Shown here: positions 19,285 to 28,684 of the stretch, piece after piece
Position numbering within the stretch: the stretch's first letter is position 1
Layout of the letters: each line of letters opens with the position of its first letter
Source: Methylophaga sp. OBS1
GTDB taxonomy: Bacteria; Pseudomonadota; Gammaproteobacteria; Nitrosococcales; Methylophagaceae
Assembly: GCF_026319365.1 (NCBI RefSeq)
Contig: NZ_JAPDMS010000002.1
Location: forward strand, 62,001 to 126,000
Direction: 5' to 3'
Length of the DNA: 64,000 nt
Notes under the pieces: model-generated
The model's database searches: none
Seen by the model: only the letters and a program-made list of their open reading frames with translations
What the model was told of the DNA's origin: nothing
Program-made: the position numbers and the translations under genes

Positions 19285-20133
19285 TCAGGGCATGTCCCGT
19301 TGTTCAGAATCGGCAACAACACGAATCGGAAAAGGCTCGGTGACCGAACCTGCATAGAGCGAGCGATGCGGGAATGGGATCTCAATTCCATCATCATCAA
19401 AGGCTTCTTTGATTTCCTCGTGAATACTATTTTTGAGGTCGAGGAATTTCTCCCGTTTTACCCAGACCGAGAACTGCATATCCAGTGACGACTCGCCAAA
19501 TCCCAGGAAAACAAAAATCGGTTTGGGTTCGTCCAGGCATAATGGGTTGGCATCGGCAACACGCTCCAGCACTTTGCGGACTTTTTTTATGTCTTCCTTG
19601 TAAGCCACACCGATAGCCAGATCGATGCGGCGAATCGGGAAGCGGGTCAGGGTCGTCACTTCTGATTTGATCAGCGTTTCATTAGGAATGCGGACAAAGA
19701 GATTATCGAAAGTACGCAATTTGACGGAAAGCAGGTCAATAGACAGCACCTCCCCGGTTGTGGTCCCGACACGAATTAAATCGCCCACGGAAAATGGCCT
19801 TTCGGCGACCAGGAACAGACCGCTGATAATATTCGAGGCCGAGGTCTGTGAGGCGAAACCAATGGCAACGGTCAGAATACCCGCGGCACCAATCAGGACA
19901 CCAAGATTAAAACCGACCGCATTGAGTCCCATGACCACAAACACCAGCAACACCAGATAGGTGACGATACGGCCCATTAACAGCTGCTGATGCAGATCAA
20001 AACGATGTTTGCTCCATTGCTTCACACCGCGATTCGCCATGCGCGCCAGGATCAGACCGACGATGAAATAAATCACCGCTTCAGTGATGGAGCCGATCAA
20101 GGCCGCATCGATTTTCGATAGCCATTCATTCAT
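19285..20133 (-). CDS. MscS-type mechanosensitive ion channel, second copy
   Basis: A 282-residue membrane protein with an N-terminal helix (about 15-35), two more helices (about 52-75 and 80-100) and the MscS core (TVAIGFASQTSASNIISG, then RPFSVGDLIRVG). The C-terminal domain contains EIPFPHRSLY. The pore segment differs from the other MscS-type protein at 16562-17365 (FASQTSASN against LALKDSLQN), so the two are distant paralogues with probably different gating. The upstream DUF432-like gene ends only 17 bases before its start, and relatives of that family are often found beside such channels. Confidence 0.9.
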   Translation of the reverse strand: MNEWLSKIDAALIGSITEAVIYFIVGLILARMANRGVKQWSKHRFDLHQQLLMGRIVTYLVLLVFVVMGLNAVGFNLGVLIGAAGILTVAIGFASQTSASNIISGLFLVAERPFSVGDLIRVGTTTGEVLSIDLLSVKLRTFDNLFVRIPNETLIKSEVTTLTRFPIRRIDLAIGVAYKEDIKKVRKVLERVADANPLCLDEPKPIFVFLGFGESSLDMQFSVWVKREKFLDLKNSIHEEIKEAFDDDGIEIPFPHRSLYAGSVTEPFPIRVVADSEQRDMP

Positions 20134-20150
20134 GCTGTTTCACTCTTGTT

Positions 20151-20948
20151 TTAACCGAACAGGGCCGATATTGCCTTGGTGATTTTGCTGCGACCGATAT
20201 CTTCCCGGGCATCGCAAACCAGTGTTAACTCGGATTCGGGCAGGCCGCCACTGACCACCTCATCCACACTGAGGATGGCATCCTCATTGTCACGCCGCAC
20301 CAATGTGATTCTGGGCGTCCAGAACTGGCCATAGGCATCAACATAGAGGCTGAGATTCGGTGCTGGCACACTGATTTTATCCAATGTCAGCATCTGATCA
20401 GACTGATTCTGGATTCTGACTTCAATCGCAGCCCGGGCTTTGTTGTTGGAAATAGGTTTGACGTCCAGTTGCTCACTGACCTGAGAGGCATAACTAATCA
20501 CGCCTTCGCGGGTATTGGGACCGAACCAGGAGTCGCAGACCCGTACCGTTGGAATATCCAGCAAGGTCACATCGCCCTCACCGGTTTGTAATTTCACCCA
20601 CAACGGCAGGCAGACAAACAGCGTCACCTCCTGGAACGGCAACAGGCTGACAGACACGACCGGCCGACACACCACCGGACGGTCAGCCAATGCAGGCAGA
20701 AGCCTCAGCCTGCTTGGCAATTCGGCAAAAACAAAACGCTGTTCATGTTCCGGTGTCTCTGCCAGCTCTTCAACCAACGTTTCCAGTATCGGCTGAAACT
20801 GATTGATATCCCGTTGCCAGTCATAACCCAGCCACCACTGATTCGGCAGCGCCTGCAACTGCAGATATAAATCGGCGCAACGCAATACGCGCTGTTCGCC
20901 CTTGGCAACAGCAAAGCTGCCCCACCATTGTGTAGAAAGTTCAGACAT
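20151..20948 (-). CDS. DUF432-like protein next to an MscS channel
   Basis: A 265-residue soluble-looking protein without signal peptide or membrane helices. Features are an N-terminal WWGSF segment, a mid-region RVCDSWFGPNTREGVISYA and a C-terminal VRRDNEDAILSVDEVV segment. It resembles DUF432, a family found mainly beside MscS genes, and it directly precedes such a gene here. I cannot confirm the family without a profile search. It could modulate or help assemble the channel, which is inference from gene position. Confidence 0.6.
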   Translation of the reverse strand: MSELSTQWWGSFAVAKGEQRVLRCADLYLQLQALPNQWWLGYDWQRDINQFQPILETLVEELAETPEHEQRFVFAELPSRLRLLPALADRPVVCRPVVSVSLLPFQEVTLFVCLPLWVKLQTGEGDVTLLDIPTVRVCDSWFGPNTREGVISYASQVSEQLDVKPISNNKARAAIEVRIQNQSDQMLTLDKISVPAPNLSLYVDAYGQFWTPRITLVRRDNEDAILSVDEVVSGGLPESELTLVCDAREDIGRSKITKAISALFG

Positions 20949-20977
20949 AGAGGACTAAAAATTTGTTAATCAAGTAA

Positions 20978-21006
20978 AAGACAGATACGAATTCCTTCCT
21001 TATAAT
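20978..21006 (+). promoter_or_regulatory. Promoter of mltD placed for a leaderless transcript
   Basis: AAGACA and a perfect TATAAT are separated by 17 bases. The -10 ends at 21006 and the mltD ATG is at 21014, so transcription should begin on or next to the start codon. No ribosome site precedes the ATG. Confidence 0.55.
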
Positions 21007-21013
21007 AGCCCGA

Positions 21014-22612
21014 ATGATGCAAAGACAAGTCTTTTTCAAATTCGCCCTGGCAGCCGCATCCCTGTTGCTGGTGGCCTCATGTAGCAGCACCCCTGACAAG
21101 GTTGCTGAGACGACAGCGTCACCGTCGGTTCACTCAGCCAAGGTCAAAAAGCACCGTCATACGCCCTGGCAGGAAGCCTATGACGAAGCACCCGATACCA
21201 ATTTTGGCAACCCCCTCTCCTCCTCTGATTCACAAGATATCGATCCCACTCTCCCTGTCACCGACGTCTGGCAACGTATTCGATCCGGTCTTCAGATTTC
21301 CGACTACCGCACGCTGCATCCGGAAACGGAACGACACCTGAGATGGTTTATTGATCATCCTCAGTATGTAGGCCGCGTGGTTGAACGGGCTCGCCCCTAC
21401 CTTTACCACATCGTAGAAGAAGTCAAAAAGCGTAACATGCCTATGGAAGCGGCACTGTTACCGGTGGTTGAAAGTGGCTTTAAACCCTATGCCTATTCTC
21501 GCAGTCATGCAGCCGGTCTGTGGCAGTTTATCCCCGGCACGGGTAAGGTTTACGGACTGGAACAAAACTGGTGGTACGATGGTCGGCGCGATGTGATCCA
21601 GTCAACCCGAGCCGCATTGGACTACCTGCAAAAGCTGCATAATGATTTCGGTGACTGGCAGCTCGCTTTTGCCGCCTACAATTGCGGTGAAGGGACCGTG
21701 GGTCGGGCAATAAAACGAAATCAGGAGTTGGGTAAACCGACTGATTTCTGGTCGTTGGATCTACCTAGTGAGACTTCAGCCTACGTCCCCAAACTGATGG
21801 CGGTCAGCCATATGGTTAAGTTTCCGGCACGTTATGACATCAGCCTCAGCCCCATTGATAACAAGCCGTTTATCGGCATTGTCGACGTTGGTTCACAGAT
21901 TGATCTGGCGGTTGCAGCTGAAATGGCTGGTATCAGCGAAGATGAGCTTAACCATCTAAACCCGGCTTTTAACCGTTGGGCAACGGCACCGAATGGTCCC
22001 CATCAACTGGTGCTGCCGCTGGACAAAATCGATGGTTTCAAGCTGGCGCTGTCGAAAATGCCGGCCAACAAAAGGGTCAAATGGGCGCGTCACCAGATCC
22101 AGCGGGGTGAGTCTCTCAGCGTTATTGCACGCCGTTACAGTACGACCGTCTCAGTCATTAAACAGGCTAATAAACTCAGCAATAATCAAATTCGTGCCGG
22201 TGGTCACCTGCTGATCCCCGTTGCCGCCGGTCAATTGACTCATACCGCACTGGCTCACGCGGGTCAGGCAGATGCCGACAGCCCGAAACAGCAAAAGCAG
22301 CTCTACACAGTCAGAAGCGGTGATACCTGGTGGGACATCGCGCGAAAACACGAACTGGATGTCGCTCGTCTTGCTGCCTGGAACAATAAAACCGCGCAGG
22401 ATATTCTTCAGCCGGGGCAGCAACTCGTGATATGGTCACAAGCTGCCAAGCGAAAATCGGTTAATTACACGATTAAAAATGGTGATTCGCTATGGGCGAT
22501 CTCACGCAAGTTCAACGTGAGTGTCGCGGACGTACGCGAATGGAACGGTCTGAGTGACCGTACCCTGTTACAGCCAGGTCAAAATCTGAGACTGTATCTC
22601 GACGAAACCTGA
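21014..22612 (+). CDS. mltD: Membrane-bound lytic murein transglycosylase D
   Basis: A 532-residue outer-membrane lipoprotein that cleaves peptidoglycan glycan strands to 1,6-anhydro products. The signal peptide ends in a lipobox with Cys23 (LLLVASC). The SLT domain has catalytic Glu153 (VVESGFKPYAYSRSHAAGLW) and AFAAYNCGEGTVGRA. Three LysM peptidoglycan-binding modules follow, near 355-398, 432-475 and 486-529. Neighbouring trmL starts 6 bases after its stop. MltD lies beside gloB in E. coli; here the two are about 4.5 kb apart. Confidence 0.94.
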   Translation: MMQRQVFFKFALAAASLLLVASCSSTPDKVAETTASPSVHSAKVKKHRHTPWQEAYDEAPDTNFGNPLSSSDSQDIDPTLPVTDVWQRIRSGLQISDYRTLHPETERHLRWFIDHPQYVGRVVERARPYLYHIVEEVKKRNMPMEAALLPVVESGFKPYAYSRSHAAGLWQFIPGTGKVYGLEQNWWYDGRRDVIQSTRAALDYLQKLHNDFGDWQLAFAAYNCGEGTVGRAIKRNQELGKPTDFWSLDLPSETSAYVPKLMAVSHMVKFPARYDISLSPIDNKPFIGIVDVGSQIDLAVAAEMAGISEDELNHLNPAFNRWATAPNGPHQLVLPLDKIDGFKLALSKMPANKRVKWARHQIQRGESLSVIARRYSTTVSVIKQANKLSNNQIRAGGHLLIPVAAGQLTHTALAHAGQADADSPKQQKQLYTVRSGDTWWDIARKHELDVARLAAWNNKTAQDILQPGQQLVIWSQAAKRKSVNYTIKNGDSLWAISRKFNVSVADVREWNGLSDRTLLQPGQNLRLYLDET

Positions 22613-22618
22613 TCGCAC

Positions 22619-23098
22619 GTGCTGCACATTGTCCTGTTCGAACCGGAGATTCCACCTAATACCGGCAATATCATCCGTCTTTGTGCCAATACCGGTGCCA
22701 GATTACACCTGATCGAACCTTTTGGCTTTACCCTGGATGACAAACGGCTGCGGCGGGCCGGCCTTGATTACCATGAGTTTGCCGACCTGCTGATTCACCC
22801 GGACTATCAAACATTTCAACAATGGTCAGGGCAACGTCGTATATTTGCCTGCACCACCAAAGCGCACCGTCATCACCATGAGGTGAGCTACCACGATGAG
22901 GACATCTTGCTATTCGGCCCGGAATCACGAGGCCTGCCAGCCCCGATACTCAACAGCCTGGACGAAGAATACAAAATCCGCATCCCGATGCTGCCTGACA
23001 GCCGCAGTCTCAACCTGTCCAATGCCACCGGCATCATTCTCTATCAGGCCTGGCAACAGTTAGGATTCCCCGGCGCCAAAGCACTTAACCCACTCTAA
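22619..23098 (+). CDS. trmL: tRNA (cytidine/uridine-34 2'-O)-methyltransferase
   Basis: A 159-residue SPOUT-fold enzyme that methylates the wobble ribose of tRNA-Leu species. Family motifs are FEPEIPPNTGNIIRLCANTG at the start, FGPESRGLP, and the knot segment LPDSRSLNLSNATGIILYQAW that binds S-adenosylmethionine. Length is normal. The start is GTG at 22619, 6 bases after the mltD stop, so it is probably translated from the same transcript. Confidence 0.94.
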   Translation: MLHIVLFEPEIPPNTGNIIRLCANTGARLHLIEPFGFTLDDKRLRRAGLDYHEFADLLIHPDYQTFQQWSGQRRIFACTTKAHRHHHEVSYHDEDILLFGPESRGLPAPILNSLDEEYKIRIPMLPDSRSLNLSNATGIILYQAWQQLGFPGAKALNPL

Positions 23099-23422
23099 AT
23101 CACCATTCCATGTGTTGATAAGCGCTATTGGTTCATTGTTTGGACGTTGCTACTGGCTTATGCTGGATGAACGACTTAAACTAATGTCATACCTGCTTCT
23201 GCTCGTGGTATTTCAGCCGCTTTTCAACAGTGAGTCGACTTTTTCTCAAACGCTTCCTGCCGCGTTCAAGCACACGAACATTGGGTTCCTGATGAAGCGC
23301 TTGTCCGGTCCAACTGGCTATGTATGACAGGCCTGTTTAACCCGGCCTGATAGCTTTGACCTGTAGCTGACAACGCTACAAGTCCAAGATGAAGCCAATG
23401 TGGTGACAGGATAAACAAGGTT
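23099..23422. other. Non-coding stretch between trmL and the GGDEF-EAL gene
   Basis: About 320 bases. A 71-codon frame at 23112-23327 (+) lacks a ribosome site and family resemblance. I see no known riboswitch core; in particular, neither the c-di-GMP nor the thiamine pyrophosphate consensus is present. Confidence 0.5.
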
Positions 23423-23448
23423 AAACCATATTTTTTCTATGGTTTTTT
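23423..23448 (+). terminator. Hairpin with T-tail before the GGDEF-EAL gene
   Basis: AAACCATA (23423-23430) pairs with TATGGTTT (23438-23445), and more T residues follow. It is AT-rich and therefore weak. The ATG at 23439 lies inside the right arm, which argues against that codon as the start of the next gene. Confidence 0.45.
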
Positions 23449-23486
23449 ATTATGGCCTGTTATTATTTGAAAATTTTACTCCCCTT

Positions 23487-26400
23487 ATGCCTACGTCTCT
23501 CCTTCGCCTTGTTTTTCCCTACCTCTTGATAGCTGTGCTCCAAGTTCTGGGCATGATCGGCACTGCCTCTGCGCGGGAGACTGAATCTGTCACATTGCAG
23601 CTGAAATGGGAATATCAATTCCAGTTCGCCGGTTATATTGCGGCTAAAGAAAAAGGCTTTTACCAGGCAGAAGGCTTGGACGTCACCCTCAAACCACGCC
23701 ATCCCGGCATCAATGTTATTGAGCAGGTGAGCAATGGCGAGGCCGAGTATGGCATCGGGGGTATGGGGATACTTGCACAGTATGCAGATGGCGCTCCGAT
23801 AAAGGCGCTGGCAGCCGTATTCCAACATGACGCACTGGTTTTCATGAGTCTGGCTGACTCGGATATCGTCAGTTCATACGAGTTCAGCGGTAAAAAGATC
23901 ATGTTTGATGATACCACTGGCAATGACGCCGTTTTGCGGGCGCTGCTGGATGATGCAGGCATTGCTTATAACCAAATCACTGCTATCAAACAGGATATGG
24001 ATATCCAGAGCCTGATTGACGGCCGTGTCGATGTCCTGTCCGGTTATATCACTGATCAGCCTTATCAGTTTCAACAGCAGAAAACGGCCATCAATATCAT
24101 CCATCCGCAGAACTACGGCTTTGATTTTTACGGTGATCTGATTTTTACCAACCGTGCTGAACTCAATCAGTATCCCAGCCGGGTCAAACGAATGTTGCGT
24201 GCCTCGCTAAAGGGTTGGGAGTATGCATTACAACACCCGGATGAAATCATTCAAATCATCCATGACAAGTACAACCCTGAACTGAGTCTGGCACAACTTC
24301 GATACGAGGCCAGAGAGACCCGTAAACTCATCGCTCCCGATGCTGTGCCATTGGGCACACTGGAAGTCGACCGTCTGCGTCGGATTGCCCAAATCTATGA
24401 ACAATTGGGTATGGGATCCGAGTTGACCGAGAATAAACTGCAGCAGTTTATTTACAGGCCTTCATTAACAGCCATCCTGAGTCCTGCTGAACAAGCCTGG
24501 CTGGAACAGCATCCAACCATACGAGTCGGGATTGATCGTGACTTTGCCCCGTATGAGTGGATTGATGGAGATGGCAATTATGTAGGCCTCGCAGCAGAGT
24601 ACCTAAAACTGCTGGAGTCCGAACTCGGCGTCAGGTTTGAAATCATCGCTGATAAACCATGGCATGAGATGATTGCGATGGCTAAAAACGGTGAACTGGA
24701 TATGTTGTCCTGCCTCAATATGAATCAGGAGCGGGACGAATATCTGAACTTCACCCTGCCATACGTCAGTAATCCGATCGTCATCGTCAATGCCAACCGC
24801 TATGGCTACATCGGCTCACTGGATAATCTCAAGGGTAAAACCATTGCGGTCGAGCGAGGCTACTTCACCCATGAACTACTAAAGAAAGACTATCCTGAGA
24901 TTACGATACTGACAGCAGACAGCACGCACGACGCGCTGAAAATGGTCTCCACAGGTGAAGCGGATGCCTACATTGGCGATGCCGCCTATGCCAATTTTGC
25001 CATCAAAGAGCATGATCTGCTTAATCTACAGTTTGCCGGACAGACTGATCACGATACTGCCTACCGGATTGGTGTCGTTGAAAACAGAACCGAACTGTTC
25101 AGTATTATCAATAAAGCGCTCAACAACCTCAGCAAAGCCCAGCGCCAGGAAATTGAAGACAGGTGGATGGGCTTGAACCTGACCAGCGGCATCAGTGAAG
25201 AAACGATCCGTCAGCTGTTACTTGTGCTTTTGTTAGTTCTCTTGCCTGTTGTCTACTGGGTATTCAGACTGCGCCAATCGAAAGCAGCCCTGGAAAAAAG
25301 TGAAAGTCATTTACGCACCATTATTGATGCCTCGCCTATCCCACATGCCATCGTCGACGCTGAGGACAGAGTTACCTACCTAAACCAGGCATTCATTGAT
25401 ACTTATGGCTATAGACTCAACGATATCCCAACAATGGCCGCATGGTGGCCTAAAGCCTATCCTGATCCGGTCTACCGAAAACAGATGATGCAACGGTGGG
25501 CACTATATCTGGATAGAAAACACGCTGGTATGACTAATCTCGAAGCCCTGGAAGCGGAAATTTATTGTCAGGACGGACGATTCCGGCATGTACTGGGCAG
25601 TGCCACGATTGTCAGTCATGGAAACAGCAGATCACTCATCGTCATTCTCTATGACATCTCTGATCGTAAAAGAGTCGAAGAACGCCTCAAAATGTCTGGA
25701 CGCGTATTCAATCAGGCGCACGAGGGGATTCTCATCACTGACGCTGATGGTCAAATCGTGGATGTGAATCCGGCTTTTTCTGAAATCACCGGTTATACCC
25801 GGGAGGAAGTGCTGGGTGAGAACCCGTCTATTTTACGTTCCGATAGACACAGCCGCCTGTTTTACCAGGAGATGTGGAACAGCCTGCATGATCATGGCCT
25901 CTGGCAGGGGGAGGTCTGGAACCGGAAGAAAAACGGTGAGCTGTATGCGGAATTACTGACGATCTCGGCATTGATTGATGAACATGGCGATACCGTCAAC
26001 TATCTTGGACTGTTCTCCGACATCACCCAGAGCAAGGAACAGCAACAAGCGCTGGAAATGATGGCGCACTACGACATGCTGACCCAGTTACCTAACCGAA
26101 GTCTGTTTGCGGATCGCTTCAAACAGGCTATTGCACACAGTAACCGGCATCATAGTCTGCTCGCCGTCGTCTTCCTTGACCTCGACGGATTTAAACCGGT
26201 CAATGACCGTTACGGCCATGACACCGGTGATCAACTCCTGATAGAAGTGGCTCAACGCATCAAAGCCAGTATTCGTCAGGATGATACGGCTTCAAGACTG
26301 GGGGGAGATGAGTTTGTGCTGCTGCTCAACGACATCAGTTCTGTTGAGCACTGTGAACGCTTGATTAAGCGTATCCGCCATGCCATTGAGCTCCCGTATC

Positions 26401-27737
26401 TATTGGATGGCGATACGATTTCACTCAGTGCGAGTCTTGGTATCACCCTTTATCCACTGGATCAGGCTGACGCTGATACACTGCTTCGACATGCCGATCA
26501 GGCCATGTATCAGGCCAAACTTGCCGGGCGTGGCCGTCATCACTTTTTTGATGCTATGCATGATCAGCAAATCAGCCAGCAACAGAATCAATACCGCGCG
26601 ATCCAGGAAGCTTTACGTGCTGATCAGCTGGCGCTGTATTTCCAGCCCAAGGTCAATATGCGAACCGGTCAGGTGATCGGGCTTGAGGCCCTGATCCGAT
26701 GGCAACACCCTGAGCACGGCCTGGTTTCACCCGCACGCTTTCTTCCTGTAATACAGGGAGCAGAGCTGGAAATACATGTTGGAAACTGGGTGCTGGAGCA
26801 CACGGTAAGACAAATTGAAAAATGGCTCAGCCTGGGAATAAGACAGGAAATCAGCGTCAATATCTCTTCGCATCACCTGCAATGGGAAGGATTCTTTGAT
26901 CACTTGGACAGAATCATGGGCCGACACCCCAAAGTGCCATCCAAACTACTGCAGTTGGAGATTCTGGAGAGTAGTGTATTAAGTGATATTAACCATATCT
27001 CCAGTATCATCAACACCTGCCGCAGTTCGCTGGGGATCCGGATTGCACTGGATGACTTCGGTACAGGCTACTCGTCACTGACGCACCTGCGCCACCTGCC
27101 GGTTGATGTGGTGAAAATTGACCAAAGCTTTGTCCAGGATCTGATTGATGACCCCAACGACTTTACGATTATCGATGGTGTTATCGGCTTGACAGAGGCT
27201 TTCCATCATCAGGTTATTGCTGAGGGCGTTGAGACGATTGAGCATGGATTGATGCTGATGAGTATGGGCTGTGATATGGCACAGGGTTATATCATCGCTA
27301 AACCCATGTCAGCAGATGCCTGTCAGCAATGGCTGGCCAGTTACCAGCCCAATCCCGTCTGGCTGGCTCATGCCGATAAAAGCCTGGATGCAGAACAAAC
27401 GATTGCTTATATGATGCACCTGCAAGCACGTCATTGGCTGGATGTGGTGTTACATAACCTGCAAACCAGTCCAGATCAGATTCGTCACTGGCCTCTGATG
27501 AATCACAAAAAAAGTCATTTCATGCATTGGATTGAGCAGGCGAAAAAACAGGACTTGTTTAATCCCCAATGGCTGGAAGAAGTGCGCGTAGCTTTCACCG
27601 AGTTGTATCATGAAGCCAACAGTCTGCGTTATCAGTTTCAGGAAGGCCAGCCAGACGCAGCAGTTGCCGGTATCAAGGGATTGCAGCAGCGTTTCGAGAC
27701 TATTGAAACACTGCTGGCCCCCTACAACGGCATTTAG
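23487..27737 (+). CDS. Periplasm-sensing diguanylate cyclase/phosphodiesterase (NMT1, SBP_bac_3, PAS x2, GGDEF, EAL)
   Basis: A 1416-residue inner-membrane protein. In order: signal sequence (1-30), NMT1/ThiY-like binding domain (about 34-320; TLQLKWEYQFQFAGYIAAKE), SBP_bac_3 domain (about 335-561), membrane helix (about 574-594), two PAS domains (602-729 and 736-854), GGDEF (859-1024; intact GGDEF at 939-943) and EAL (1034-1289; EAL at 1067-1069, also DDFGTGYSS and AEGVE). Both catalytic sets look complete, so it could make and break c-di-GMP. The last 120 residues resemble a CZB zinc-sensing domain. An earlier ATG at 23439 lies in a hairpin; neither start has a clear ribosome site. The ligand is unknown, possibly a pyrimidine-like or small organic molecule judging from the NMT1 relatives. 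Confidence 0.9.
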   Translation: MPTSLLRLVFPYLLIAVLQVLGMIGTASARETESVTLQLKWEYQFQFAGYIAAKEKGFYQAEGLDVTLKPRHPGINVIEQVSNGEAEYGIGGMGILAQYADGAPIKALAAVFQHDALVFMSLADSDIVSSYEFSGKKIMFDDTTGNDAVLRALLDDAGIAYNQITAIKQDMDIQSLIDGRVDVLSGYITDQPYQFQQQKTAINIIHPQNYGFDFYGDLIFTNRAELNQYPSRVKRMLRASLKGWEYALQHPDEIIQIIHDKYNPELSLAQLRYEARETRKLIAPDAVPLGTLEVDRLRRIAQIYEQLGMGSELTENKLQQFIYRPSLTAILSPAEQAWLEQHPTIRVGIDRDFAPYEWIDGDGNYVGLAAEYLKLLESELGVRFEIIADKPWHEMIAMAKNGELDMLSCLNMNQERDEYLNFTLPYVSNPIVIVNANRYGYIGSLDNLKGKTIAVERGYFTHELLKKDYPEITILTADSTHDALKMVSTGEADAYIGDAAYANFAIKEHDLLNLQFAGQTDHDTAYRIGVVENRTELFSIINKALNNLSKAQRQEIEDRWMGLNLTSGISEETIRQLLLVLLLVLLPVVYWVFRLRQSKAALEKSESHLRTIIDASPIPHAIVDAEDRVTYLNQAFIDTYGYRLNDIPTMAAWWPKAYPDPVYRKQMMQRWALYLDRKHAGMTNLEALEAEIYCQDGRFRHVLGSATIVSHGNSRSLIVILYDISDRKRVEERLKMSGRVFNQAHEGILITDADGQIVDVNPAFSEITGYTREEVLGENPSILRSDRHSRLFYQEMWNSLHDHGLWQGEVWNRKKNGELYAELLTISALIDEHGDTVNYLGLFSDITQSKEQQQALEMMAHYDMLTQLPNRSLFADRFKQAIAHSNRHHSLLAVVFLDLDGFKPVNDRYGHDTGDQLLIEVAQRIKASIRQDDTASRLGGDEFVLLLNDISSVEHCERLIKRIRHAIELPYLLDGDTISLSASLGITLYPLDQADADTLLRHADQAMYQAKLAGRGRHHFFDAMHDQQISQQQNQYRAIQEALRADQLALYFQPKVNMRTGQVIGLEALIRWQHPEHGLVSPARFLPVIQGAELEIHVGNWVLEHTVRQIEKWLSLGIRQEISVNISSHHLQWEGFFDHLDRIMGRHPKVPSKLLQLEILESSVLSDINHISSIINTCRSSLGIRIALDDFGTGYSSLTHLRHLPVDVVKIDQSFVQDLIDDPNDFTIIDGVIGLTEAFHHQVIAEGVETIEHGLMLMSMGCDMAQGYIIAKPMSADACQQWLASYQPNPVWLAHADKSLDAEQTIAYMMHLQARHWLDVVLHNLQTSPDQIRHWPLMNHKKSHFMHWIEQAKKQDLFNPQWLEEVRVAFTELYHEANSLRYQFQEGQPDAAVAGIKGLQQRFETIETLLAPYNGI

Positions 27738-28684
27738 TTGCTGACAAAATGTCCCAGACTGCGAGGTGACTCAGCAACCGGTATGCGCTTGATTTCTTTC
27801 AGTTCATGGATATCGATCACTGAGAGCTCATTGCTGAACCAGTTTGTGACATAGGCATGACGGCCATCAGCCGACACTGAGACACTCTCGGGCATCTCCC
27901 CAACCGGGATCTCTGCCCTTTTTTCCAGGGTTTTCTGGTCATAAACCCACAAATCATTACTGCCCTGGTTAACCACCAGCAAATAACGGTTGTCTGGTGT
28001 ACTGGTGACACCGTAAGGCTTATCACCTGTTTTAATATGATCTTTGACCGTGTAATTTTCAGTTTCAATGACTGTCAGGCTGTTATCTTGAATTGCGGTC
28101 ACGAAGACCTGTTTACCATCCTCGCTGACTGCAACAGCATAAGGTGCCTTGCCAGTCTCTACCTCGGCGTACTGATCGGGGGTATCCGCATCCAGCACTG
28201 TCAGACTGCCACTCTCACGGTTAGCGATATAAATTCGACGACGCTCAGCATCCAGAGCGAGACCGGCTGGATTGTCGCCGATGGCGAGCAGGTCCACCAC
28301 CAGCATTGATTCAGGGTTGATCACAAGCATCGCGTTGCGCTCCCAGTCAGCCACGAAAACCTGGCGCTTACCTGAATGATCAACGGTAATACCGAAAGGC
28401 TGCCCGCCGGTTCGAATTTCACCAATTTTTTCGTAGCTTTCACTGTCAATCACGCTGATCAAACCTTTCTCAGGATGCGTGACGTAAATGCGGTTACGGA
28501 GATTATCAATGGCCACCCCCACAGGCGCAGCAGCGACGTCTATTTCAGCGATTCGTTGCGAGGTCTCGAGGTCGACAACAGAAACACTATTTACGGCCTG
28601 ATGCGTCAGGAAAGCGCGTTCCGCTGTTACTGCCTGAGGCAGCAACAGCGACAGCAATAAAAGGTAAGTTGACTTATTCCCCAC
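27734..28684 (-). CDS. YVTN-type beta-propeller protein, periplasmic
   Basis: A 316-residue exported protein with a signal peptide (1-21, cleavage near AVTA-ERAF). About seven blade repeats of 40-44 residues follow, each with a pattern like VYVTHPEKGLISVIDSE and then GxxPxGI. This matches the YVTN beta-propeller group, some members of which accompany PQQ-dependent catabolism genes. It follows mxaD without a gap on the same strand and lies in the methanol oxidation island, so a role as a PQQ dehydrogenase partner or scaffold is plausible but inferred. The last 4 bases overlap the convergent GGDEF-EAL gene. Confidence 0.8.
   Translation of the reverse strand: MGNKSTYLLLLSLLLPQAVTAERAFLTHQAVNSVSVVDLETSQRIAEIDVAAAPVGVAIDNLRNRIYVTHPEKGLISVIDSESYEKIGEIRTGGQPFGITVDHSGKRQVFVADWERNAMLVINPESMLVVDLLAIGDNPAGLALDAERRRIYIANRESGSLTVLDADTPDQYAEVETGKAPYAVAVSEDGKQVFVTAIQDNSLTVIETENYTVKDHIKTGDKPYGVTSTPDNRYLLVVNQGSNDLWVYDQKTLEKRAEIPVGEMPESVSVSADGRHAYVTNWFSNELSVIDIHELKEIKRIPVAESPRSLGHFVSN

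Noticed and set aside
23112..23327. 71-codon reading frame after trmL
   Set aside because: No ribosome site and no recognisable sequence; the region has several stops in other frames and looks non-coding.
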